Positions 49,224 through 60,997 of a DNA stretch of 64,000 bases are shown in pieces. The stretch is from Rotaria socialis (taxonomy: Eukaryota > Rotifera > Eurotatoria > Philodinida > Philodinidae). Location of the stretch: NCBI GenBank assembly GCA_905331475.1, contig CAJNYU010002677.1, positions 286,032-350,031 on the forward strand. Reading direction: 5' to 3'. The notes under the pieces are model-generated. The model was not told the origin of the DNA. It did no database searches and worked only from the letters and a program-made list of their open reading frames with translations. The stretch's first letter is position 1, and each line of letters begins with the position of its first letter. Position numbers and translations under genes: made by a program.

Positions 49224-52200
49224 ATGAATCAGGAAAAAGACGAAACAGCGGCTATTGATGAAGAGGTGAGAACGGAAAATTTCTCAATACTAGATGAAAA
49301 AGAATTTTCGTAACATTATTTTCTTTTACTTTTGTTTATTTAGAATAAAGATGTCAGTGGTACAACTGAAACAACAGTAAATAGTGGCTCAAATAAAAAA
49401 AAAAAAGACACCGATGATGAAGAAGAAGAAGAAGATGAACCGGTTTATATTGAAGCAAGTCCATGTGCTCGGTGGCAAAAGCGACGTGAAACAGTTCGTA
49501 TTTTTATTATTATTGAAATTAAAAAGCAAATGCATTCATTTTATTTTGTCTAGGTTGCTCAACGTGATATTCCCGGTATTGATGCTTCTTATTTAGCAAT
49601 GGATACAGAAGAAGGTGTAGAAGTTGTTTGGAACGAAGTCCTATTTTCAGAAAGAAAAATCAGTGATATTCAACACGTAAGATTTATATATAAAGACAAT
49701 TGCTCTTTTATTTATTTATTTGTTTTCAGAATAAAATTAGTGAAGTTTTTGATAAACTAATCGAATTAAATCATATGAATATTGTCAAATTCCATGGATA
49801 TTGGCAAGATCGAATTAAACACGATGATCGTCCACGAGTAAGATCCACTACAGTGATATCTGAATTCAATGATACTATATGCCTTATTTTTCTAATATGT
49901 GAAGATAATATCAGCATATAGAACTACTCTTTTTGTTTGCTTTACCTAAGGTGATTCTATATATTTTGTTTTATCTAGGCTGTTTTTATCACGGAATTTA
50001 TGTCAAGTGGTTCATTGAAATTATTTTTGCGGAAAACAAAAAAAACTAAGCAAAATTTATCGAAAAATTCATGGAGACGTTGGTGCATTCAATTACTGTC
50101 CGCGCTAAAGTATGTCGAAATAAATATTTTTAGTCTACTGTTTGGGTTCACTAAACTAGAGTCTATTCGTTTCTTGAGCAATCATATCTGAAAATAGCAT
50201 TGAGTTGTAAGGACAAAAATGTTGTACGTCATTCTGTTTTATCAATTACTTCTGTATTACATAAATAGAACATTAAGTAAAAGAATGACGAAGAACTGTA
50301 TCTCTACATGAATAGAATAGAGACACGTTTCTATGATTGACAACAACAGCTATATTGTGTTTCACATTTTAATCCCGCTGAGATCTCACCATCGGCTTCA
50401 TTTAGTAGATCCAGGTAGAAACCTTTCGATCCAATGTGTTTGTTTTATTCGAGCTTCGCCTAAAAACTTATTTTGATCGCATTAAACTTTTTTTTCACAG
50501 TTATTTACACTCTTGTGAAGAGCCAATTATTCACGGTAACTTAACTTGTGATACGATATTTATTCAAAACACTGGTCTACTAAAGATTGGATCGAGTAAG
50601 TTCAACTTTTCTTTTTGAATACATGAATAAACATGTATTCATCAAAATTTGATCAACTAAATTCCTTCTGTCTCTCTCTCTCTCTCTCTGTATATATCTA
50701 TAGTCCATTATCCTCAGTTGAAAGCATTTGCTGATTTGGAAATCGGTAGGTGTAAATGTGTTTACATAGATTTTTGTTTTGTGCTTATTGCCTTGTAAAC
50801 AAAATCATGCATCTATTGTTTATTTAATGCACAATAATTCCTTCTGCACTGTACATTTTTATAATCGATATTTTAAACATCTTTTTTCTTCTTCTTCTAT
50901 TTATATAGTCGCTCCAGATGTACTACATCGTCATGTAAAAAGTATATCGGATTCAGCAGCTAAAAATCTACATTTTCAAGCGCCAGAAATCGATACAGGT
51001 CTATAGATCTTAATAAAAATAAGAAACTATCTTGAAAATATTTCTGTTTTTTTTTCTGTAGAACTAAGTCTCATTACAACAGCTGTCGATATCTATTCAC
51101 TTGGAATGGTTACACTCGAGGCAAGTACTATTGTCATCTTTTGAATTTTTATTAAAGTGTCGAATTCATATTCTATTGTAAAAAATTCTTGATTCAATTA
51201 GTCCACAACAAACGTTGACATTTTTCTTATTTCTAATTTACAAAGTTTTCTGTAATATAACACGGTACACATTCAAATATCCAACTTTCTCCGTTATGAA
51301 TTTTATATGAAACTCATTATTTATAACAAAAAAAAAATTGTTTAGATGATCAATCTTGATCTTGGTGGAAATGGTGATGTACATTCAGTAACAGACGAGG
51401 TTGTGAATGATGCTATTCAAGCACTTGATGACCCTGTGCAAAAAGTTAGATAAAACTATTTTATATAATAAATATTTAGAAGAAAAAAAACCTGTTTTAA
51501 AATAGGATCTCATATTAAAATGTCTTGAAACCGACCCACTCAAACGACCAACAGCACGTGAATTACTTTTTCATCCAGTTCTATTCGAAATACCAACATT
51601 GAAACTTCTATCTGTTCACATACTAGCCGATGATATTCGTAAGACATGAAATAATTTTATTTTTTCATCTTAACTACTTCTTTCATAGGCTATAATCCTG
51701 ATCGTACATTTGTTCAATCTACCATTCATCCAATGTCCAGCGATCAAGTATTTGCCGAAACCGAGTCAAATCGTGATGGTTTTAAACCGATTGTTTATAC
51801 GTAAATAATAATTATTCAAAACGTTAATTCCATCGATTCTTCTTTTAGTTTCAAAGATTGTCCATCGTTCGATCTGGATAAATTGGTGGAAGATGTGCAA
51901 AATGGTCTCTACCCGATAACAGCATACCATCTTCTATATCCAACTCGTAGTTCATTGATTGTTGCAACGAAGCCAGCTAATCCAATTAAAATTTTTACCT
52001 CGTCAACATCATCGTTGTCGTCATCAATATCTGCAACAACCGATAATGACTTATTAGCGTCTGCTCAGACGATAACGGACTTATCGAAACTTCTTTCGAA
52101 TAATTTAAATGATGGAAATCTATCAACGATGATCAACAGTTCGCCAAAATCTCGAGCTGGAACAACATCATCGATTACAAAAAGTGAACGATCTTCTTCT

Positions 52201-53495
52201 GTAGCAGTCGATAATGAACATCATAGACGAGAAGCTGCATTATCATCAACAGGAACTAATTCTAATGCAACAATGGCACCTGTGACGAATCCTGATGAAA
52301 AAGAAAATCGACGTATTATTGATGTACAATGTAAAACAAAAACAAAAGAAACTGGTTTATGCATGGTAAAGAGCTCCGCATCGATCAAGTTTTTTTTCAA
52401 TTTTGCTTTTGTCCTATTTAGTTATTTATTAGCGTCAAATTTCAAGATCGACTGCAACGTGATATGACCACAGAAATTGAACAAGACGAAACTCCTAATA
52501 TGATTTCCAAAGAATTACTAGAACTTGGTCTAATTCATGAGGTAAGATATAAATTGAATTCAATCGAATAGAAGATCCTTGAAACAGTTATTGCCAGCTG
52601 GAATCTCAATGGATCCTACTTCGTGCAAAAATAAATTACGAACATTTCTTGATAGATAATTATCCAAGAATAACATTTAAGATTCAAAGCCACTTATAGA
52701 AAGTATCTATTAAGAACAATATTAATGTTTAGCACCTGCTGACATAAGATGAGAAATAAAATTTTCAGTTTCACTTTCGTTTCTATTAAAACATGCGGAC
52801 CCGTTGAGATAGTTTACAAAAATCTTAAAATTATAGTTCATTAGCGCTTTTTTTTCCCGAGATTTCTAACCATACGAATTTACAACAAAATTGCCTATTG
52901 TTATTTACTGATTTTTATTTAGACATCTTAAGTAAATCTTCTGCTAGAACAGATGAACTCATTAGTAATCGCCATACTAGTGTGAAACTCGCGTAATAAA
53001 TACTTTTCATGTAAACGCATAAAAATTGATGGCTCTATTCTTCAGTAATGAAATCAAAAACAAATGGAAAATTTTCTTTTAGCTAGTGCGTATAAATGCG
53101 TCCAAGTTGTTCCCTATTATCTCTTCTAGAGAATTGCTTGTTAGATTCTTTCAGATGAAGTCAATATTTTCATAATCTAGGATTTATTCGTATAAACAAT
53201 GTCTTTCTGTTCTCTTAATTTAAAACGTGTGAAATACTTTTAGAATGATTACACACGAGTTGAACAATCAATTGATAAAGCATTTAATACGGCAATCATA
53301 TCGCCCGATGTAACGAATTCAACTTCTGTATCTGATACCAAAAAGACTGTCGCTGCTACAACAACTCCTATCGTAAATCAAGCGCCGCAAAATCAATTCA
53401 ATCCAACATCAACCAATGAAACTTTAACCGATGGTAATAATGCAACAGCATGGACTAATATTCAATCACAGCCAGTCACGTTTCTACCACCTTAG
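49224..53495 (+). CDS. NRBP1: Nuclear receptor-binding protein (NRBP/Madm) pseudokinase
   Basis: Catalytically inactive kinase-like adaptor, named for nuclear-receptor binding; known as Madm in Drosophila. Fifteen exons: 49224-49265, 49344-49493, 49554-49676, 49730-49837, 49979-50109, 50501-50595, 50704-50745, 50909-50998, 51062-51120, 51346-51444, 51506-51638, 51689-51800, 51849-52365, 52422-52541, 53244-53495; about 690 residues. An acidic N-terminus precedes the diagnostic SPCARWQKRRE, then IDASYLAMDTEEGVEVVWNE, FITEFMSSGSLKLFL and WCIQLLSALNYLHSC. IIHGNLTCDTIFIQ sits where kinases have HRDxxxxN, and KIGS sits where they have DFG. LHFQAPE, AVDIYSLGM and RPTARELLFHP complete the domain. The C-terminus keeps FDLDKLVEDVQNGLYPITA, then a long Ser/Thr-rich insert and a final conserved helix region (KELLELGLIHE). 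Odd points are a 42-nt in-frame exon inside the pseudokinase domain and a GC-AG intron at 51121-51345. Confidence 0.95.
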
Positions 53496-54177
53496 GAAAA
53501 CATGATCAATTCTTTGATAGAAATTTGTCAAAGAATTAATACAGTTTGGTGCTGTCAATCATGTATAGATTACACAGTGAGTGTTATCGATGCATCGTTC
53601 GCACGATGTTTTCAATCGTGCACGCCAAGCGAATTTTTTCCTACACACGCGTGTTTATGAATGAATAGTTTTTTTATAAATTTATTCATTACTGTTTTTG
53701 TTCAATGTATCACTAATGACCAAATCGACCTTTTCTTTCTTTATTATTTTAAAACAGTATGTCTTTCGATATACTTATTTTTCTCCTTTGGTGTTCATTT
53801 ATTTTTGTCACTTTATTTATGTATTTGAGTAAAATAAGAAAAAAGAAATGACATTCAATATTAAGTTATAAGGTTTTATATTCCTTTTTCTATCCAATAA
53901 GTATTTATATAATAGAAATGTTTTGATCAACAAATGTAAACCATTTAAATCCAATTTTTGACTATTGAGAGATGTTATGGGTATGGAAATCATTCGTTTA
54001 TTTTAGTTGACTATTTAAATACGAATAAAATTTTATTTTAGAGACATGATGTTTAGATTTCTTGTTAAACTTAAGTTTTTCCTTACACAAACTATCGTTG
54101 AATCATATCTGTAGTATGTTCTGATCTATATATATATATACGCTAAAAAATTCAACGATGTTGACACAAGGGAAAAG
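53496..54177. other. Intergenic, NRBP 3' flank
   Basis: NRBP 3' UTR and convergent spacer. AT-rich, with a short (TA)n near 54127. Nothing else seen. Confidence 0.4.
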
Positions 54178-54710
54178 CTATGATGAGCAGTAAGCTTTTG
54201 CTCCAGTGAAGATGATATAGTTGATTGCTCGATAGGGTGGTATAATACTAAATGGCTTTCCTTGTCCAATTACGCTTGTTTCTCCTGGTATTTCGTGATA
54301 ATACGTTCCTCACTCTTGAATAGTAATTCTTGTGTAGTCGGTGTTGATTGTGTGTGTGTATGAATGCCCTGGTCATTAGTAAAACCACCATGGGCTTGTG
54401 AAAAACCAAAACTTCTTCGACTGTACGCGAAGGGACCTGTACTTCCACCATGATTATGACCAGGATCCACAATATTATGCGTGCGCGCACTTGCCCACAG
54501 CATACATTTACCGTGTGCATGTGGTGAAACTTCAGCTGTTGTCAATGTCACAGTTGATGCACCCCCTATGAATTTATCTGACCGTTGTCTAAGTCGATTA
54601 TTGCGACCCATTGGAAAACGTTGTCGAAAATTGGGTACATTAAACGTTCGAACTTCGTCGCCTTGTCAATATAGTGTACCAATCACCGAAAACAGATTAA
54701 AGTAAGATCG
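54178..54710 (-). pseudogene. Decayed phage-tail-collar-like protein gene
   Basis: On the minus strand the sequence encodes, in order, LFSVIGTLY, GDEVRTFNVPNFRQRFPMGRN, GGASTVTLTTAEVSPHAHG, DPGHNHGGSTG, GIHTHT and, in another frame, a C-terminal FSIIPPYRAINYIIF. This is the layout of the phage tail-collar family: a collar motif of the NLPDLRGRFPxG kind, then His-rich HSHG/HTH repeats, then a PPYxxxNYII end. The coding frame is broken by a TGA at 54666-54668 just before the collar motif, by a frame change around 54330-54345, and by another TGA at 54310-54312 in the downstream frame. No start codon or N-terminal part was found upstream; a TAG lies just above 54710, where a splice acceptor could have been. 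I infer an ancient acquired (phage or bacterial type) gene family member that has decayed in a eukaryotic genome. Confidence 0.72.
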
Positions 54711-55803
54711 ACTGAACTAATGCGTGAAACAGAATGAAGACCTTTTACGTTGAATAAAATCAAAATGTTTGATGCATTCATCACTATTCGTAGTAGTACC
54801 GAAGTAGAATGTTAAAATGCTTCTCAGAATCGACGAGGCTCGATGAGCGAGAAAAGACAAGACTGACACTCACCATCATCTATCAACCCTCTAACACAAA
54901 TCCACCTTCTCATCTGATGATACACATTCCGAATCCTATATATAATGTAAATTGAATCAAATTTTACTTTTTGTTGTCTGAGAGACTGAAGACCTGTTAC
55001 TATTGACAATGTCAAGGCGCATCAAAATTTCAAATTCTTCTTGCTTTCACTCACACCCCAAAAGAACAAATACAATTTGATATAGGTCGCACCGCTCACT
55101 GGTAAAAAATCGACACAATATAAGGCATAGTAGTAATTCGTGAATTATGATACCCAGGATCGTGTAAATATGAATGGTATGGGAAGTTTTTAATGGCTCA
55201 TTTATATTCATCAATTGAAGTATATACTGCAGCATATATAATTCAATTTCTGTGAAGGTTTGGTATTAAATTTGAATAAATATACGATGTTGAAATATAG
55301 CGTAACTATACCACTGGCTGTTATTTGTTACCATTATACATTCCTTACTTATAATAATTATACACCAGATCAATCAAGCGATTGTGCATAATTTAACAAT
55401 AAATCGATTGGTACTTGTATAAGTAAAATCTACTTCTTACTCAGACGCATATTCTCAAGCATATATTAGTATTTAATCATTGATTCTCTGAATAAGAATC
55501 TAGTCATTCTGCGCCGATTGCGTAGACGTTTTTGCAGTGATACTCGGACTTGTCACCACCCGCACATCCCTAAGATTCTGCTGAAGTATTTGGCACTGAG
55601 CTGGAAGCATATTTATTTTATTTCATGAGAGGTTAAATAAACTATGGCTAGAAAAATGGTGAAAAAAAGAGAAGGCTAAGCAGAAATTTATAGTTTCGTT
55701 TAAAGCATTATCTTCGAAAATATAGATCATTGGAACAGCTAGGATATGTTAATCAATGGAAAACAACAGAGAATGAAAAAGATTTTGATTAGTCTTGCGT
55801 TTC
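54711..55803. other. Intergenic with one short ORF
   Basis: Spacer between the tail-collar remnant and the D8C gene. It is AT-rich except around 55500-55610, where a short minus-strand ORF of 36 codons with higher GC (MLPAQCQILQQN at its start) is open. It has no recognised relative and could be a remnant exon. Confidence 0.35.
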
Positions 55804-58800
55804 TTAAACAGTGCAGTAACGTAAATTGCAGATAGGTACATTGATCAAATTATAAATATAAAAGGAATTACACTTAGTTACTTGAATAGCAGTGTTCCAG
55901 TTGCAAGTACTTCCAGACCAATTATAGCATACTGTTCCATTAATAGTTGTGCTAGCATTTGGCATGAAGCCGTTATACCATCCTGTCGCATCTGTCCCAC
56001 ATCTATTAGTAGCAGGTGGTGATGTAGGTATTTGAGTCCCACCCACACCAGTGAATCGAACCCATGTTCCACTTGAACCGAATACAGTATTATCACATCC
56101 GGCGGAATTTGTGTAAGACGTACTTCGTGTTGAATCATTTATCGTCGTGTAAGATGAACAAGCCAATGGCAAAGTAGTAACTAAATATAATTGCATTTAG
56201 AAATTGATAACAACTTTGCTTTGTGCAATGTCAAATTAGTCAGAATAGTTTTATTTTTCCGTATTATCTAAGATTAAATGTAGAGGAAACTTGAAAGTTT
56301 TTTTATGATAAAAATGTTTACAATACACTATCTGCAGTAAGAGAATGGAAATCACCATGAATTTCCTCAAGTTGTGAACAAGAGTCAAATACATATTAAT
56401 AACTCTATGATTCAGTGTTAACTTCATAGTTTAGCTCGCCTACACATTCTTAATGTGATGAATAATCGAATCTTGATCTTATAATCCTAATCGTTGTCGG
56501 ATCTCACTTCTTAAAAATAATATGACAAAGCTTGCTACGGGTATTTGTAACCTTAAATATAAGCAAAGCCAACCTACGTTACACCACATCCACATTCATC
56601 TCCTTCGAAGATTATACAGAATGAGTTACATACCGCCATTCGAGTAAAATAATTTAACTAATTTGCCCTAACAATAGAAACTAAGTTCAAGAAAAATTTG
56701 GCATAAAGTATAACAGATATTGTGCGTAAATTTTTGTACTGTTGAGCTTTGAATATATTAAAAATGTCTTTTAAATTGAAATTACAAGGTGAAAAAGCAC
56801 AGTTACAGAATTTCTGACATCACTCAAATTTCTAATACATCACTGTTCGATCATAATATCGAGGCTTACATCAAACTTTGTGAATAGTAATGAAAGTGAT
56901 TCGTTCCGAGAAAGAAGGGTGTCTCGGGAGAGTGGTGGTGGGTGTGAGGTGAGGTCATGGAAAATAATTGCATCCCAACCAACACACCATCACTCTCACA
57001 CATATATTTATCCACATCTTACTGAAAGTACGCTCTTATGATATCGGTACTTACTGTAGAGACCGAAGGAATATCTCAAACAATCATACTCCATCATGTA
57101 CTAGTTGAAGCATATCGCTGAGAACTATGCTATTGTACTCAGCAGCACGTCTTCTTACTAAGCATTACAGCATCCAGTAATTGACTTTAAAAAGCTGGTT
57201 ACTTTTTGGAGTAGAAATAGAATATGAACCGAAAATTCCATGGGCAGAAATTCATGTGAACCTAAACACCCATCCCATAATTTGAATGAAAAGAATAAAC
57301 TCACCTGATGTAGTTACGCTGGTTGAAGTAGTGATCGTCATAGTAGTCGCATTAGTGGTTGTCGGTCCTACAAAATTTACTGATTAGTGAAATTGTTGAT
57401 TTGAAAAGAAGAACATCAAGCCAAGTAATCGTACGAAGTTAGTACGCATCGAGTGCTTCGCATGGTGCACACAAGATGAGCAAGTTTCTGACTACAGTCA
57501 ATTTTTTTAGATTCACTGAGAAAAATTCAGTTTTTCCGGTCAAAAGACGATCAAATCATGAGTCAAATTGTTGATATTTCGATTAAAGCATCATGATATC
57601 GTCATATAGATGTATACAGTACATTTTCCACAAATTTCTATAGTATTCAAAATTACGCTTTGGGTTCTGACACTTGTTTTCGTTGCGACACTGATCAACT
57701 GACACGCACGAAAGAAAGTAAAAAAATGATTTTAGAACGAATTATTTTATATCTCCTCTCAAAGTGATAAAGGTTTAAGATAATATTTATAATTATACCA
57801 GTAATTGTAGTTGCTTTTTGGTTTGTGAATACAGTAGAAATCTCATATGCAGCAAGTACCATTGTTATGAATAAAAAAGTAAGAATAATCGGAAACATAT
57901 AAGTAGACGTCGACGATGACTTCCAACACACACTGGTGACATCTTTCTTCGAAGTACTAAAACAAATAAGATTTCATATAGCTGTAAAATGATAACTGAG
58001 AAAGTCATAGTCTTAAACATCTTTCAAAAAAAAGTTCCCCAAATTTTGTCCGTAAAGTAATGCTCTTGATGAAAATATCTCTGATGAATGCGGCTACGAG
58101 AACGCTTCTTGGGCGAAACTAAATCATTGATTCGATCATACATAGACAACGTCTAATAATAATATTCCGTATTTTAAGTAATTCGATGTAACGAGATATT
58201 ATTTATTTTATTTTTCATTATATGAAAACAAAATTCAATTAATAATTGTTGCACTGTCATGTGGCTTCTTATTAGATCAACCATAAAAACTCTTTCTTTT
58301 GACTTGTGAGGAGTAAGAACTATTTTAGGTTATATGCATGTATGGATATGGACTCACGTCTGCAATTATTCCGCGTAAATGCGAAGGGTAGACGGCTTTG
58401 CCTACATTCGCATTAACTCCATACCCTAGAAAACGAAATATATCATTGCAATAAACGATATGAATATATATCGAGATGTTTTTCAAATGAAACATCACAT
58501 ATCCCAGAGTAATTTGATATTTAAAAAAAAAACAATTTGTGGAAAACGTTTCTACTAAAGGACATTTTTCGCAAGAGTGTATCAGATTAAATTCACTGAG
58601 AAATACTTTCCGCCACTCCATCCATATGTAAATATAGATTCATTTCAACAATGGTACTAACGTATCCGATTTCTTGGATAGTGGCTCTCGTTGATTCACA
58701 TTTAAGGGCTTTGCCGACGAAGAATGAAGATCGACGGAAGGTTGAAGTGCTTGAGATTGACTCATAGTCGTAGAGATCACACTACTCTTCTGGTTTTGCT

Positions 58801-58804
58801 CCAT
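55804..58804 (-). CDS. Type II membrane protein with D8C (uromodulin-like) ectodomain
   Basis: Four exons on the minus strand join in phase: 58662-58804, 57799-57956, 57305-57367, 55804-56180; 246 residues. The cytoplasmic N-terminus is Ser/Gln-rich (MEQNQKSSVISTTMSQSQAL). It is followed by a single membrane anchor (MFPIILTFLFITMVLAAYEI), a Thr-rich linker (TTTNATTMTITTSTSVTT) and the extracellular domain with eight Cys. The latter shows GTWVRFTGVGGTQIP, RCGTDATGWYNG, GTVCYNW, CNWNTAIQVTKC and a C-terminal CNLRYCT. This pattern (W in GTWVRF, CGT...GW..G, VCF/Y...C, C-LRYC) is that of the D8C domain of uromodulin, GP2 and OIT3. Proteins with such a domain behind a Thr-rich stalk are frequent in bdelloid rotifers as I remember them. 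Function is unknown; a surface recognition role is a guess. Introns are long (1.1 kb for the last). Confidence 0.82.
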
Positions 58805-60514
58805 ATTCAGAGAGTTTTTCTGTGGAAAAAGAAGATGTAATATTTCGATTTATTCTTTGAAAAATAATTTATTCAGTGTGCCGAAAAGATAATGAAAGCT
58901 ACAATTACTTTGATTCTTTTGACAATTACGGTTTTTCTCGGGACATGAAACATTTGATCAAGTTGAAAAAATCTGGATTCAAATAATCGGATCAGTTGCA
59001 CTTTTCGAAGAAAAAATCGATTCAATAATGGCACAATGTTTTCGTTGCGTTGATTATTTTTTCAATCAGATTATGACATAGATTTCATTCGCCGTACGCT
59101 ATTGAGCTAGAAAACGCACTGGCAATGCTGTCTGTTGTTTTAATCACTCCTGTAACCTATAAAGTGTCTAGAGAGAATACATGACGTTTTCAATTTTTTC
59201 ATGGTGAAATACATGTCAACAAAGTGTAATATTTCTATTGAAAGTTATGGATAAAATAGTAGTCCGTTGACTTTTTTTTATTGTTTTAAAAAGATCAAAT
59301 TTATAATACGAAATACGTAGTTTTCCATTGTTCTGTTTTTCTTTCTTATTTGTTGATTAAAAAAATGTCAAAACTACTTGACAGAATTGAAAAAGCAATG
59401 AAATAATGCAAGAACGAATAGTACAAAGACACTTGAGACAGCTAATACAAGATTAAGCTGCAACCAGGTAATGTATTAGATGTCAACGCATCAATAAGAG
59501 ACGTATGCACTGATAAAAGTCGAATGAGGATCACTCATTAGTTTTAATCATTAATCAGTCAATACGAGTCTAATGACATGAGAGACAGTGCGTAGGCATC
59601 ACGATACAATAAATAATTATGAAAACCAGAGAATTTTTGTGAATAAGGGTGACTTGATGATGAAAAATAGAAACCATTCGTCGTCCTATTAGTATATCAT
59701 ATTCTTAAAAGTAATAAATTGCTTTAGACTATGTCCAATGTTTTAGTATCAAACAAACTATAAATATCCTGCGAAGACTTTCTGCAGTGAATCGATTACT
59801 ATGAATACTGTGAATGCGATTGAAAGAGCCATGATACGTAGACGAGAATTCAACTTGATCAATCGAAAACACCCACTCTCAATCAGCATAGAGCTCTCAA
59901 TGCTTTTTTCATCTCCGTGGGCTAAAACATGATTCTTGGTATCGTCATTTGCTTTCGTATAGTCTAAGTAAACGAATGTAAATTCGATGTAGTGTACATT
60001 ACCAAGCTATCAAATAGTTATATAGATTGGAAAATATTTTTTGCTGAATGTTTTAACAGTATATATATATTTCTTTCGATGAATTTTATTTCCGGTGCTT
60101 GTACTCTTGATTGAATTGAGACTTTTGCAATTCTGCATTCTATGATATCTCATAATATTTTAGTAGAAGGAGAAATGAACAGGCGACATACCAGTGAAAC
60201 CTAACAGTTCTTTAATTTATATATTGCAAATTAAAATTAATGAAAGGCATTATTTTCGTTAATAAATTAGTTCATATTTGTCGCTTCCATCGCTGATATC
60301 CTATCAGTCAAGCGATCTGAAAAATTTGTAATTAAAATGGATCAAAAGATCTATCAATTGCTGGATTCCTGTTAATAATTCATCTTAAATCGCCTCAAAC
60401 ACAATACAGCACAATTATCTTCTGGCCAAAAATCAGAAGTTTTAATTTTATTTAAATATTTTCATGATTAAAAATAATGCTTTCTCGGAGCTAGTATAAT
60501 ACGTTATTTTGTTC
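58805..60514. other. Intergenic, no gene seen
   Basis: About 1.7 kb of AT-rich DNA between two minus-strand genes. It should hold the promoter of the D8C gene on the left and the 3' UTR of the 160-residue ORF on the right. No motif or repeat stands out. Confidence 0.45.
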
Positions 60515-60997
60515 TCAATACTTTAATGTTCTTCGATCAACCACTTTATGTCCTTCTTCATCATAAACATTTTCATACAGTGACGCTACCGAGTTGATAA
60601 AACCCTCACTAAATTCATGTTTATGACTTACTAACCATGCTGCCCCTTCTCGAATATGTGACGCTTCGTGCGAACTTAAGACGACTCGTTCACCTGTGCG
60701 AACTGATTGTAATACCTTATTGACTGAAGTACGATCATGACCATTATTCGCTGCGGCACTGCCATAGTAATAAATATTATCTGGTGATGCAAGGATTTTA
60801 GCGTATTGTTTGATTGTGTCATCTGAATAACGCGGACCAGGTGAATACGCAGCTGCAGCGGCTGCTAGTTGACAATCAAATTTATGACGACGAACCTCAC
60901 CGATATACGCAATTGACTTTTCCAAAAATCTACGAAATTCCGACGCAGGATATTTTTTTCCATTGGAATTATCGCTTTGATTTGAGCTAGATGCCAT
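60515..60997 (-). CDS. Unrecognised 160-residue intronless protein
   Basis: Open from an ATG at 60997 to a stop at 60515, without introns. The sequence is hydrophilic and mostly alpha-helical in look, with no signal peptide or membrane segment. Features seen: a Ser/Asn-rich start, FRRFLEKSIAYIGEVRRHKFD, an Ala run (LAAAAAAYSPGPRY), SVNKVLQSVRTGERVVLSSHEA, and REGAAWLVSHKHEFSEGFINSV, ending DRRTLKY. I do not recognise a family. Length, sensible amino-acid composition and base composition richer in G+C than the surroundings support coding. Lack of introns, in a window where most genes have several, could mean acquisition by transfer or a retrocopy, but that is only a suggestion. Confidence 0.7.
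   Translation of the reverse strand: MASSSNQSDNSNGKKYPASEFRRFLEKSIAYIGEVRRHKFDCQLAAAAAAYSPGPRYSDDTIKQYAKILASPDNIYYYGSAAANNGHDRTSVNKVLQSVRTGERVVLSSHEASHIREGAAWLVSHKHEFSEGFINSVASLYENVYDEEGHKVVDRRTLKY

Noticed and set aside
58358-58425. Exon-like block on the minus strand with AG and gtgagt borders between exons 1 and 2 of the D8C gene
   Set aside because: Its 68 nt put a stop in frame after exon 1; at most it is a poison or alternative exon, and there is no further support.
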